A stretch of DNA of 64,000 bases, from contig VWND01000005.1 in the NCBI GenBank assembly GCA_009599575.1, positions 558,001 through 622,000 on the forward strand, read 5' to 3'. Positions 9,852 through 21,963 of this stretch are shown here, piece by piece. A program made the position numbers and the translations under genes. The notes beneath the pieces are model-generated. The model was not told the origin of the DNA. It saw nothing but the letters and a program-made list of their open reading frames with translations, and searched no databases. The first letter of the stretch is position 1, and the number at the start of each line of letters is the position of its first letter. This DNA comes from Blumeriella jaapii. Lineage: Eukaryota > Ascomycota > Leotiomycetes > Helotiales > Drepanopezizaceae.

Positions 9852-10440
9852 CTTTGCGTGGTTGCGGAGATCGTGTTGACCTTGAGGTTCGGTGTTGTTT
9901 CGCGGCTCTTTGTCACGTCGGTGAATTCGACTTTTTTTTCTGCAAGGACGAGTTGGTCTAAGCGTTGTGCCCCACTTGGCCACGGGAGGGTCCGTCTCTT
10001 GGCGCTTCCCCCTTTCGCATTGTTATTGATGTAAACATCGGCTCGCTTAGGGCGGGGTCTTCTATATCCTTTCAGTGACGATTGGAAAACAGAACATTAT
10101 GGTCTCAGATAGTACTTGCAGGACTTCATGGTATAAAGATCTTTGGATTCAGTAGATAAGTGTATTAAAGTATATCATAGATGGATTTGTGCCGTTAATT
10201 TTACAACCTGACAAGATCAACCCGCTTACTTGCAAAATACTAAGCGTGACTACTACTTTAGTAGTTGCCATCGCAACTTCAACATTCACCCAAAAGAGCT
10301 CTCACATTCACCCAAAAGAGCTCCCGGAGAAATCAAACCCCGAGGCCGGGACGACCTCACCTATTTCAAACCCCTTCGAGCTCTTTCCACTTTCCACTTT
10401 CAAGTTCCTTCCACTCCCACAACCTGCCATTTACTACAAC
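9852..10440. promoter_or_regulatory. Divergent promoter with a 22-bp tandem duplication
   Basis: These 589 gene-free bases lie between RRP8 and the 10441 gene. A 22-bp unit, ACATTCACCCAAAAGAGCTC plus two bases, is present twice in tandem (10282-10303 and 10304-10325) with one mismatch, about 120 bp before the downstream ATG. It may duplicate a regulator site or be a neutral slip. Confidence 0.5.
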
Positions 10441-11195
10441 ATGACCTCTTCTTCCGAGACAAAGCCCAAAAAGGGCGTGACCTTCGATGTTCCCGAAGAA
10501 CAACCCATCGTCCTCGACCAGTATGTCCCTCCCTTCCTTCTCCCTCCTCCATTCTTCGTTGTCCTTTGTTTCATTCCCCAAACCTTCACCATCCCCATCG
10601 CCCATCCCCTACGCCAATACACCGCTAACCTTGCGCTTCCAACAGAGAAGACATCTGGGGCCGGTTCCCCTCCGACGCCACCAAGATGACGTGGGAAGAG
10701 CGCCTCCCATACCAGTTCGTCGAGTGGAATCCCTACAACCCACGCCACCCCATGGGCCGCAACCCGCAGTCGATCCTCGTCAAGTCGTTGCTGCGCTTCG
10801 AGAACTACTACTGGATCTCGTGCGGCAACCCGGAGAAAGCTCTCGCCGACCTGGGCATCTCCGCCACGCACGGCTACACCCTGAAGCACAAGCCCTTCTA
10901 CCCTCGGGATCGAACCATCGGTCCTCCTCCCGTGTGGGGCCCACCCAGCAGTGCGACGGACGGCCATCGCGATACCGAGCAGCCAAGTAGCGCAAAGGCC
11001 GAGTCGTCACGGTCGAACAAGTCAGAGCTAGGGTCGGAGTCGCGAGCGACTGAGAACGGAAAGAGAGCTGCGTCGCCCGAGCAGGAGGAACGCCGCGTGA
11101 GACCTGGACAGCCGAGAAAGCTCGAGCTCCGCTTGAAGAAGACAAAGCCCTCGTCCAAGGAGAAGGAGGGTGCAGGCGCTGACGAGAAGGGTTGA
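10441..11195 (+). CDS. Conserved-looking protein of unknown function
   Basis: Exons 10441-10520 and 10646-11195 give 209 aa. The intron 10521-10645 (GTATGT ... GCTAACC ... CCAACAG) joins PIVLDQ to EDIWGRFPSD in frame. The first 100 residues after the junction are rich in aromatic residues and look folded (WEERLPYQFVEWNPYNP, LLRFENYYWIS). The last 80 residues are charged, low complexity and basic, ending in Lys-rich sequence. There is no signal peptide or membrane segment. I do not recognise the family. A nuclear role is possible from the basic tail, but this is only inference. Confidence 0.75.
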
Positions 11196-11625
11196 GAAGG
11201 CCCGGGGAATCCACAGCTAGCAGACTCGAAAGGGTGGCTTTGGGTCTTTTCGGGTGAAATTGTCCAGACGTTTGGGAACAAGGCGAAGAAGGGCGATCGT
11301 CTGTGCCGAATGGGCCAATGTATCTCTAGTTGACACCAGCCCACGTTGGGTACGGAGTAGTGCGGCTCTTGACCTACTTTCAGCGCCCTTCAAGCCCTAA
11401 GCTGCCTCTCTTGAATTTCCAAAACTAGAAAAACATGGGGCCATTTTTGAAAGTGAATGCTGTCAGGATCTTCATGTTCAGATGCCCACTGCTGTAACGA
11501 TATTTTGCAAGCTACCTACTGTACCGTGTACAAGTGCCTCGGCAACCCCATTTCATGCACCCAAACCTCAGAAACGCCATCGCTATGCCTATACTTCAAA
11601 CACAAATATATACAGCTTCCTGGAC
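11196..11625. other. Convergent intergenic region
   Basis: These 430 bases lie between two 3' ends (the 10441 gene and CSF1). I see nothing beyond likely 3' UTRs. Confidence 0.6.
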
Positions 11626-14600
11626 TCAAGAAGACCCCAAAATCTTTCCATAAGCATCCTCCACCTCCGACGCCAGTTCTAGAAGCGTCACAATCACAAT
11701 CTGATGCGTCAGATTGGGGAGTCTGTCCCTATGAAGCCCAATCCACTCCAACCTACAGGATCCAATCAGTAATGTCTTTCACGTTCAGATCGGCCAGCAA
11801 CTTACGGTGGCGTCGCCTCTCCCATATCCCGCAACTGCGGCGTCTCTATAATTGGCGGCTCAAGCGCAGTATAGTCATACCTCGACTGCGGCACATTGAC
11901 CTCCGCCGTGATCTTCTGCTGCTCGCGTCCTTTCATCTCCGGATCCTCCTCATCCGGTACCCCGGTGATTTTCACCGCCGACGGCGGCAGTGGTTTCCCT
12001 AGTCTCTGCGCTAGTGCCTTCGTATGTGAAGCGTACATACCACGGATATAGCTGATGCGCGAGTAGTTCCATCCGACCTCTACCTTGCCTTCGAAGGAAG
12101 ACTTGAAGATGTAGTCGATGTGGTTGGAGTTTGGTACTTGCCATGTCTGCATCGTGGCCTCGACTTTAGGCACTTTGAGAATGGTGCCACCACGAGACCC
12201 GGTGGCGCTGCTGACGACGTCGTCGACGGACAGTTCGCCGACAGATTTGGGGAGGTCGGATTGTCGCACGCCGGCGAGACCGATGCGCAGCTCGCCCAGC
12301 GTCAGGCCTAAAATACTATGGATCTTGCCGTTGTCCATTGTGACGGCAAATCTGGCTTGTGCGTCAAGAGCCTCGAGCTTGAAGACCTGATGATCTGAAA
12401 AAGTGTTTGGGAAGACCCCCATGTTTACGGCTTTCAGGGTGACGATGACATCGGTATGGAGAGAGATGGGCGATCCGTTGATCTTGTCTTCGGATGTTGA
12501 GCCGAGTCGATTCTTGACCGCAGGTGCGGTAGGTTGTGACACTGATTTGCGCTTCATAAATCTCTCAATCTCTGCCAATGATGCCTCGTAGTTTGTTCTC
12601 TTCTCCTGAACCAGCCTTTCGAGAGCCTGGTACAGCGCTAAGCATTGAGAAGCGGTCGCAGTAGTGCAAAATACATGCACAGATTCTCCGTCGAGGATTG
12701 CCACAAGACGGTCGCCTTTCCTGTGACCGCTATGCCTTACGTTGTACATTAGGAATTTGAACGAAGTAATATCAGCGATTAAGAAGGCTTGGTAATCAAA
12801 TGCTGCTTTGACCCGCAGTTGGCTGAATGATAAGGAACCTTGGATCAAAGGCGTCTGATTCAGAGCCTTCTCACGGGCGGGCCACTGGATCGATGTCCTT
12901 ACTTTGAAGTCTTGGAGGGACACGAATCCACTCATTCTTCCTGTGCTGTCCATACCGACTTTTTCGAAACCCAGGCAAAGATTTTGCTCCCAGTCGGAGT
13001 CCTTTTTTGATGAGATCCAGAAATTGGATATAATGAAGGCAGATTTGCCAATGGCTTGGCCCAGGTCTAGTTGCACATCTAGCTCGGTAATTGAAACTGT
13101 TGCGTTCCACGGGAAAGCACCAGTCGCTGCGACCTGTTGATATCTTTGGATAGAGAATGTCTGTGACTGTAAGTTTGTGGGCGGCGGTGCCGGAGCAGAC
13201 GAGGGTTGCCGAATTTCCGGCGGGACCCAAATTTCCCTGAAGAGTAGAAAATCTTGCAATTGCTTTCCATTGACAAGAACTTTCATAGGGCTTATCTTCA
13301 GAATGGCAGATACTCCGCTAGTACCACTAACATGCTTACTGTTCATCAAAGACAGGAAGACCGAGTCCACGTCGAAGCTACCAGTCGACTCGCGAGAGTA
13401 GACATGCTGCACAGAGGCTTGCAATCTGGTAAATGCGGCCGAAGCAGCGAAGAAATGACCATGTTCCGTTGACCGAACAGTGTTGACAGTGAGATAGATA
13501 TCATCGAATCGAGCAGTAGCTGCGACTCGAGCAATAGGCTGGCAGCTGAGACTGAATTCCTGTCGACATATGCGCAAACCAAGGTTCAGTCTTGTCCGAC
13601 CGAGGACTGCGCTAGGATCAGTGGTCAAGATGTTGTCCTCGTCAACGCTCATGAATTTCTGTGGCGAGGATTTCGCCTGTAACAATTTATTGTCATCGTC
13701 GTCGCTGCTAACAACGTCTTTGACGGTCGACGAAATCTCCAAGATGAGCGGGACTACTGATGGATACAGAATGTTTGACGATTCTGCCACCTTCACCTCT
13801 GCGTTAAGTGATGGGTCATCCAAGCCATTGTCCTTGTATTCAACCTTCCAAGCTAAACCAGGAGCTCGTAAAGCAGTACTACTACTTGCATCCTGATTGG
13901 TGAACTGTCCATATTTTCCGGACTGAGCAGCTCTACTAGCTTTCGTTCCTAACTTGTAATTGGATGACTCGGAACCCTTTTTGCCAGATAGGTAAACCAC
14001 GGCACCTGCGAAATCGGCGTCAACAAGCAGCGATTCCATACGTTTCTTGCCAATAAATGGCTGGCGCCTAGTTCTTTCAGTAGGAGTGCCTGTGTTAGGA
14101 GTAGACCAAGAAGCTGCGGCAGCTTTGACCTTGTCCGAGGCGTAGCTGATAGATTTTGCCAATTCCGATGCCGGTATCATGAATTGTGAGGTCAGACGCA
14201 GATCCAAAGACTTTCCGGCTGCTTGAAAAGCAAGGCGTCGAGTGTCTGCCATAGATACACATCCAACATTGAAGATGATTTCTGGGAGTAAAGCCGAGTT
14301 TAAAGATCTCTGAACCTTGTCGTGAGATGCGGGAACCATTTGTAGCTGCAAGTCCTCGATGGTTAGTCTAGCAGAATTTTCTCTCCGCGTAGCAAGACCT
14401 ATACGCTTGAGGGACAGAACTAGATTCTCTTTTTCAGACGTCGATCGCTGGGGTGATTCGTAGGCTCCAACAAGCCAGCTGACCTGTATGTTCAGTAGCT
14501 CCAATGAGTACATGGAAGAGAATATCATGAGCGAGCCAGGAGCGCCCTCGTCAAGCATTTCCTGCTCGTCAGTGATCGCGATCCGTGGTTTAGACTTTCG

Positions 14601-17600
14601 CAGCTTCCGCAGGTAATTCTTCTCTCGCGTGAGGTCAAGGTCCTTGATCTTATGTTGCAAGTGGCCCAGTACATCTAAAACTGAAGAAGCAGTATCGGCA
14701 AACAAGTTGATCTCCAGTCCATCGCTCTTGAGATGGAAGGATCTGATCTCATCGTGAGTATCGTTCATTTTCGAAGTAGCCGTCAAGGAAGCAGCAAATG
14801 CAAGATTGCCACATGGCTCCATCACGCCATTGTTCAGCCTGGATAGTTCAAACATGATGTGTCGCAGATTCATTCGCAATTCGGGTAGCTCAAGGATAGG
14901 ACCACTTGGTTCGAGGCGATTTGCGATTACTAACTGAACAGAGCCAAGATTCAGATCCAATCTTGCAGTCTTGAAGTCCATGTTGGCTCCTTGTGCATTT
15001 GCAAATACGTCGAACCCGGCCAACGTTAAATGAACATCGTAGATGAAGGGTTTTGATTTTTCAGGCGGCAAATGCGACGGTTGCGTCGATGGCTTCTTCC
15101 CGGGACCAAATATCTCTTCGATGTGGGACTTGACGATCTGGAGATCGTCTTGTAAGTCGGACATGACGCTAGATATTTCTGGTCTGTTTAGCGCAGTCAT
15201 TAGACTATGAACTGCTGCAGCATCCAGTTCAACAGGCTCTACGGATGCCATGACGGAGACAGTGGTCTCATCCTTGGACATGTGGGCAGTGATTCGGCCA
15301 TTAGTCGGAGGCATTTGCAAGAGCGAGATGCTTTTGGTCTTGTTCGCAGAAACCGTTTGAATATCGTGCGAGTGCTCCTTTACATCGAAGTCGAACAGAA
15401 TCTCTGAATCAATTTGCGCTGCCAGCGAAGCTCTGGCCACCACCCCAGAAACAGCATAGGTCAATGATTGAAGCAGTGGCACACTGATGGCATATTTGTC
15501 GAGGAACAGAGCAACATTAACCCTAGATCTAGACAATTTCTTCTCAATGACGGGAGCCTTTAGTTGCGATGACTTGGCTGAAGGGATGTTCTTGCTCAGT
15601 TGGTAAAGCTGAGCAATTTCATCGCCGAGAATGAGATCCAGTACTTCGACCAATGCCAGAATATCCTGTCGAACTGTGAACGAGAGGTCTTGGCAGTTAC
15701 CGGCCACTTTGATCATGTTGACCGCTATCTCATTGACGAATTCCGATTCATATGAAGCGTAGATGGTTGGAAACAGAAGCTGGTGCAATGTCAAGTCTTG
15801 TGAATGACTCTTTATCTTGGAAGTGACAGCCTCCGCAGCAAGCATTAGAGTTGCAATATTCTGGCCCTTTCCACTACCTGGATCTGGCATGACGAGAGAA
15901 GCCTTGAAGCTCTTGCAAATAGACGACAGTTTAATGTTTATAGTGTCGATAATGATCGATCCCCGCTCGGTCGCAATGAGTACCTGCAAATTCTGTACGG
16001 GCTTTGCCCTGACTTTTTTCTGAATAGGTGTAAGACTCTTTGGCGAAGCCTCAGACTCTGATTCACTTAGGTTGTAGAGCTTGATTACGTCCTCAACGAG
16101 CTCACACAATTCCCAGTTAAGGTTGATAGATGAGTCGGCACAGAGCACTTGAACAATTGTCCGCTGATTTATCTGAGGATCTTTCTGGGGGTTAACGCCT
16201 GCTGGGGAGACACTGAAATTCGTTTCAACAACAGCACCCGTGTTTGAAAGAGTGACTTCGTTCTGCTTCGGCCCTGGATCTACCACAAGCCGAAAGTATT
16301 CGGTTCGAAAAGAAAGTGTCAGAGCGTTTGGTTGGGAATCCGTAATGCCATCTATCGACGTGCCATATACCTTAGCCATTAAAAGACATCCGCTGATGTT
16401 ATTGAGATCCCAGCTACGCCATTGATCAAATCCGGCTTGGACTTGTTGCTGGGCGTCGTCAGGAGGAGTTTCTGAATTACCGAGACACCGTGTAGCTATT
16501 TCCTGCTTCTCCGATCGATCAAGACTTTCAAACATGTGATGTAGGCGAGTGATTATCTTCCACGAGTCGTTTGATCTTACGTGATTTGATGCCGAGCGCA
16601 GGACAATGGATGGTCGAGTCAAAAATAATGGATCAGCAGCTCCCTGTCCGGCAGTAGCAACAAGATAAGTAAAGAGCTGGACACGGTTTTGTTGCTGTAG
16701 CAGCTGATAGGAAAATGAATGCCCGAGGTCGGTAGCGAGTGTCTTGGAACGGTGCAAAATCGAAGCCAGATACTCGATTTTACTACTGGCTGTAGCAAGC
16801 TCAAATCCTTTGAAGGTCACATTGACGGAAGTCTCTTCTCTTGATACTGCCCAGAACACCAAATCTTCAATGAGGCCGTTGACGGCAGCCTGTGGATCTT
16901 CTAAACCGCTCATTCTTTCCTTAGCCGCAACTCCAGCTGAAGCAAGAGACACATGAACAACAGAAGACTTTCGAACTTCGTCTGTAATAGTGTCGTCCGG
17001 AGGTATAATCTCAGATCTCACCGTTGCGGCAAGCTTAGACATAGAGAAGTCGTACTGGTCGCTCATATCCTCTGCAACTGAAGATGAGGTTGTAGAATTG
17101 ATGAATCGCAGATCGATTGCTGGAGTGTACACCCCGAAATCAGTTACCTCGCTGACGGGGACCATCTGTTTGTTGATATCGATAGTGGCCGTCGTCGACT
17201 CCATCTGTAGTTGATCCAAAATATCAGCAGGCTCAACTGCTTGGATTACCGCAGTGAGTCCGACAATTGCGTTAGCAGCTTTAGGATTGAAGACGCCTTG
17301 AATGCCGCTTGGGAATTCGAGCATGAAGCTCACGTGTCCCGTCTTTCCGTCCACTTTATCTGGAAGAATTTCATCTAAGCCGAGTTGAGACTCATCGGAC
17401 GATTGGTCAGCGTCTTTTGGCATTGCTGGGAGGTCGCTTGAACTCGGCTCCACACCTTCCAAGGGGAAGTAGGGTGCCATGCAGGAGCTTGAGAATATAA
17501 CTGTAGATGGAGGCAAGCCTCGATTCTCTCCCACTGCACTGTAGAACGAGGACTGCCTGCCGGTTGATGTCGAGACATCTCGCAGGGAAGCACGGTGATT

Positions 17601-20600
17601 TTGGATTGCACTAGTTCGCATGCTCCTTGATCGTAAAGACTGCGTCTCGCCAGACCTCACAGCGCTTCGAGAACGAACGATGCTGCTATCGCTTTTGTGA
17701 CTAGCGCTAGAGATGGATAAGAAGGAGCCCCTACGGCGTATTTGCCGCTTCTTATATGGCAGAGATGAACCTTTGATGGAGGTCAAGGACTGCTCGCTCA
17801 TTGCTACTACCTCGTCATGCATGACTGGGAGAGGCATAGCGGGGACACTCATGGCAGGCGGATCAACAGGAACTACCATTGAGTCGTCGAGTAAGTGATG
17901 GTGCAGGAGGAATGGGGTCCGGTGTGTTCGTTGGTCATGTCTCTTGATGTGTTCTTGTTGGAGTAAGCGTTCTTCTTCAAATCCCGACTTTCTCTGTATC
18001 ATGGTGAACATAAGTGACGTTCTGAGAAGGGCATGGGTCTCCACAGGATGCTGACTCCTTGACCGATGTCTTGATGCCGACTCCGCGTCCACACATCCAA
18101 TTTGCAGGCCGGGCAACTGCAACCTCAATTTCTTGGAATAATGAGAGCCAGCCCAGTCGTCAAAGTTCGCAGTTATGTGTTCTGTGGCGAATAGAAACGC
18201 AGCCTCATCCACGTGAATCCATACCCGTACTGAATCGATGGAGGCTCTGAGGAAGGTTACATCATGTATAATTGGTTCTGAAATGGGGGGTAGAGCATTT
18301 TCGTCGTCGTCAAAAGAAAATCCAAAGCATCTGCCTCCGTTGGCCAGCCGATTGAAAAAATCCGAGGTACACTCCCCAGTGATAGCGCCCACAGCAAAAT
18401 CCCAGTTACAGATGTAGGTCGGTTCTGTTGGGGGCAGACCAAACAGCCGATTGCCATAGACATTGATACCATCAATAAACAACTGGGTGCTAGAAGTTGT
18501 GTTGATCGATGTGCTCGCGCCGTCATCATCACTGCCTCGAGAGAACGCCAAGGTGCTCAGGACGACATCCAGGTCCATGTAGTAATTGGTAAAGCGGAGG
18601 TCAGCAGCGAGAGTAGCAATCTCTATGCGGATGTTGTTCTTTGCAGAGTATAAATTGGACGGAAGAATCACGCTGAATTCTCTTGTGTTCATACTCAAGA
18701 TCACATCGAGATCATTGGACTTCTTGTGGGGTGGTTGCGGATTCGCAGCTTCTCCTTCCCTTCGTCGTGTGTTGCACGAAGAAGTTCTTGGTACTCCTCG
18801 ATAGTTCTGAATCGGATATCGTCTCCGAAGTAGTTGTCCTTCACCTTGAGATAGTACCGAACTACAAAGCCGTATAATTGCGCAGTCTGGCCAAGCCCAT
18901 GCACGTTCAGAAGTAGAGTGTCTGTGTTGCTAGTAGAAGTTGTCGCACAATACTGATATTTGCCATCAATCTCCATTTCCTTGAGGGTAGCTATCTCCAT
19001 AGAGCTCATGAAGGTTGCTTGAGTGTTCCATGGTGGGACATGGAGATTTAGACCTCCGTGTTTTGTACTGACTCTGAAAGGTATGTCATTTTTATGAGGG
19101 CGGTAATTTTCGAGAGGAATGGCGATGTCCACATCCATTCTGGTACCAAAGATGATGATATATGTGTTGTCATCAAAGTCAGACGGGTTGTTGATGATAT
19201 TGGAATCATTGACATTCAGATATATTCTGAAGTCGGAGAGGTGGAGATTGACATTATACCTGAAAGGAGTGAATGTAAGATATTCCGGTGGAGGTCCGCT
19301 AGCCCAGTCATCGACGAGATCCGTGAGTAAAAAGACATGTTCTCTAAGTATGAAGAGCTCCAGCCCACTGCTACGTATGTCAAACTTCCACTCACGGTAG
19401 CCATTCCATTGCAGCGGGTTGGATAAATCACAAGATATCTCATTGTCAGTAGAACGCCATAGAACCCCATGGTTGACGCTCGTTTGAATCTGCATGTTGG
19501 GAAGACCCAACTTGAGCTTGTTCGAGAACCCAGAGGGGCCAGCAACCACATCCATGAGATAGCTGACTGTGGCGTTTGCCCCAACCCGAACATCTATCCA
19601 GCCAAAAGGTCTAATTTCTGGTCCTGGGGTCCCTTTGTCTGTCTTCCTCTTTCGATTGCCTTTCCCTGATTTTTTCTGGTCGCTGAGAGCAGCACCCATG
19701 GTATCTGCTTGTTTTGTCCACTTCCAGTTCTTAGACTCCTCTCTGATGGGAATCCGGAGTGTGACAGACTCTTCGAACTCGACGTACAATTTGAATTCAA
19801 TGGGCACCCTGAACTGTCCCGGAGCAAGATCATTGCTTGGGACGGCGTCTTTGCATAAGTTTGGGAAAAACACTCGCTGGATATCGGCACGTTGCCTGTC
19901 AGCCCAGGGTCCGTAATTGATAACTCCGCCTTTCAAGGTCAAGTTTATCCCCCATTCTGGTGGAATAGCACCGTTGATGTTCCCAGTACGCTTTTCCCTC
20001 TTAGAATCGTGTTCGTCCCGAACAGTTCCCACCACGTCCCAATAGAAGCACATAGTAGCTTCCGGACAATCGGCGATTGCCGACACCGTTGCATATTCAA
20101 TCGAAGACCATCTTGCCCTGTCATCTTGCTCGCTTTCGTCAAGATATCGTGAAAGTCCTTGCCAACGATTTGATCCTGGGCCACCTCGGGAAGACGTGTC
20201 TGGTGGTCCATGCGAAGTGGATGAAAACGATTCAACAGAACTACGAAATGAAGGTATCATGTCTTGTAACCGATGCCACACCCTCTTACGTTGACGATGG
20301 AAGAAATGGCGATCATGGGTCTCGTGAGGGCCTGGTTGATCAACCTCGCCTCGCTTGATGCGCGTTGCAGCGGTAGTCTGGTCTTCCTTGTAATCCTCAT
20401 TCGGTTTCATTTGAATGACGGGATGTACAAATTGGAAATTGATCAGCTGTCGATATTGATCCAAGATTGATGTTGATTTCGTTGCGTCAATCACACCAAC
20501 AGCCCTGTCGGCTTGTGTAATCAGAATGCTCTTAGTGTTCTCGTTTCCTAGAACGACCGCTGCCTTTTCACAGGAAACATGTATAGGAAGGAAACGAAGG

Positions 20601-21499
20601 ATGAAGGATCCATCTGAGAAAGCGCTATCTCCTCCGTGTGTATCACATTCCTCGGTTTGAGATGTTGTTGAGGGCTTTCTTGACTTCGTCTCTTTATCCA
20701 AAAAAGTGCTCTTTTCCGTAGGTGGCGAGCCATTGTGTTCAACATAGTGAGATACGTCCGGCGCATGATCCGATTTCTCACTATCATGCTTCCGGGCCCG
20801 TTTGCGCAGCTCCCCATCGCCAGATACCGGCAGACTTTCGTCTGACACCGACTCCGTCAGACCAGCAACAATCGCGTCATAGGCAGCGCTTCGATTGTAA
20901 ACGAACCACTCGACTCCGCTTAGTGTGAAATCAATCCGACATGGAAGCTTCGAAGAGTCCTGCTTAGACCCCTCTCCTGCTACATCGACAGAGGCCGGAC
21001 GTGCAGCGTCGTTTTCCGAGGATACACCCCTCGCTCTATTTTGTCCTGGGCCGACATCCAACTCTCGGACATTCCGCAACCAGTAGCGCCAGGTGACGAA
21101 ACCGCTGTGAATCAAGATTGTCTCGTTATTGCCGTGATAACGAAGTCCCTTGAAGAAGATCCTCCCTCCCAGGAGAGATATCTGAAGCGCTTGGATGTCG
21201 ATGTAAACTCGATGTACATGCCATGTCCAGAATCGAAGAAGAAGGGAGACGAGAGTGGCAAAGACTCGATTGAAGTAGAAGAGGAAGAAGAGGGTTCTGG
21301 AAACAGTCAATAAATGCCACCGAATGTCGCAACTAGCTCGGACTTACAAGATGCCACAGATGATCAACGCAACAAGGAAGACCCTTTATATTCATGGTCA
21401 GCTTCGCCCTCATTCATACATCTTCAGCAGGTCACCTTACCAGTTGAACCCAACGGTGTGGCTCAGCGGCGTGCTTGTCAACGTCCCTGAGCTTGACAT
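11626..21499 (-). CDS. CSF1: Csf1 family bridge-like lipid-transfer protein, with apparent -1 frameshift
   Basis: Csf1 belongs to the VPS13/BLTP-type family of very long proteins thought to move lipids at ER contact sites; in yeast it is linked to cold fermentation. Exons 21441-21499, 21348-21383 (36 nt), 11806-21296 and 11626-11752 give about 3237 aa once one base is restored. The N-terminus MSSSGTLTSTPLSHTVGFNW leads into a membrane anchor and FFLFYFNRVFATLV, then LQISLLGGRIFFKGLRYHG. The last exon gives WIGLHRDRLPNLTHQIVIV and ends ILGSS. Introns (21384-21440, 21297-21347, 11753-11805) are all GT-AG. The frame breaks at the plus-strand CCC run 18758-18760: adding one G to the coding strand joins THDEG to GEAANPQPPHKKSNDLDVIL, and the total exon length then becomes divisible by three. 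This is probably a consensus error. Confidence 0.93.
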
Positions 21500-21963
21500 C
21501 TTCAATGCGACTGCACCACTCTCCGCATGTTGCCGCGGTACCCCATGCTACGGCTCGACTGGATGTGCGGGTTCTGGTTGGAAACACGGGTTCTTGTTTT
21601 CGAGGGACCGGAACAGTCTAGCAAGATCATCAGCGAAATGTGCGTTGGGGGGCAGCTGAAGCCATGATCTCGAGTCGAAGAGAATTGGCGCGTAGGTACG
21701 GACCGTGGCTGTTGTTCTCCGCCTTGCCATTTCGAGCGAAATTCTGCCCGCTACAAGCTCTGAGCAACAGAGTCTATCACGTCCTGCTTTGCAACACCCC
21801 AGACACAGACTCCCACTCGAGCACAAACTGTCCCTTTCCAGCTGAAGGCCGAATACCATGTCCAAGTATCTCTCGCCCATCGTGTGAAGACCCTCTTCTT
21901 GACGCAGAGTTGCATCTCCCCCGAGAACCCAGCAACGCGTCATAGCTCTCACGACTCGCCGCC
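21500..21963. promoter_or_regulatory. Divergent promoter CSF1/DUF300 gene
   Basis: These 464 bases lie between two start codons on opposite strands. No motif stands out. Open frames here are short and do not resemble known proteins. Confidence 0.5.

Noticed and set aside
18701..18765. Programmed frameshift in CSF1
   Set aside because: No slippery heptamer or downstream stem is apparent, and the other three indel genes make an assembly error the simpler reading.
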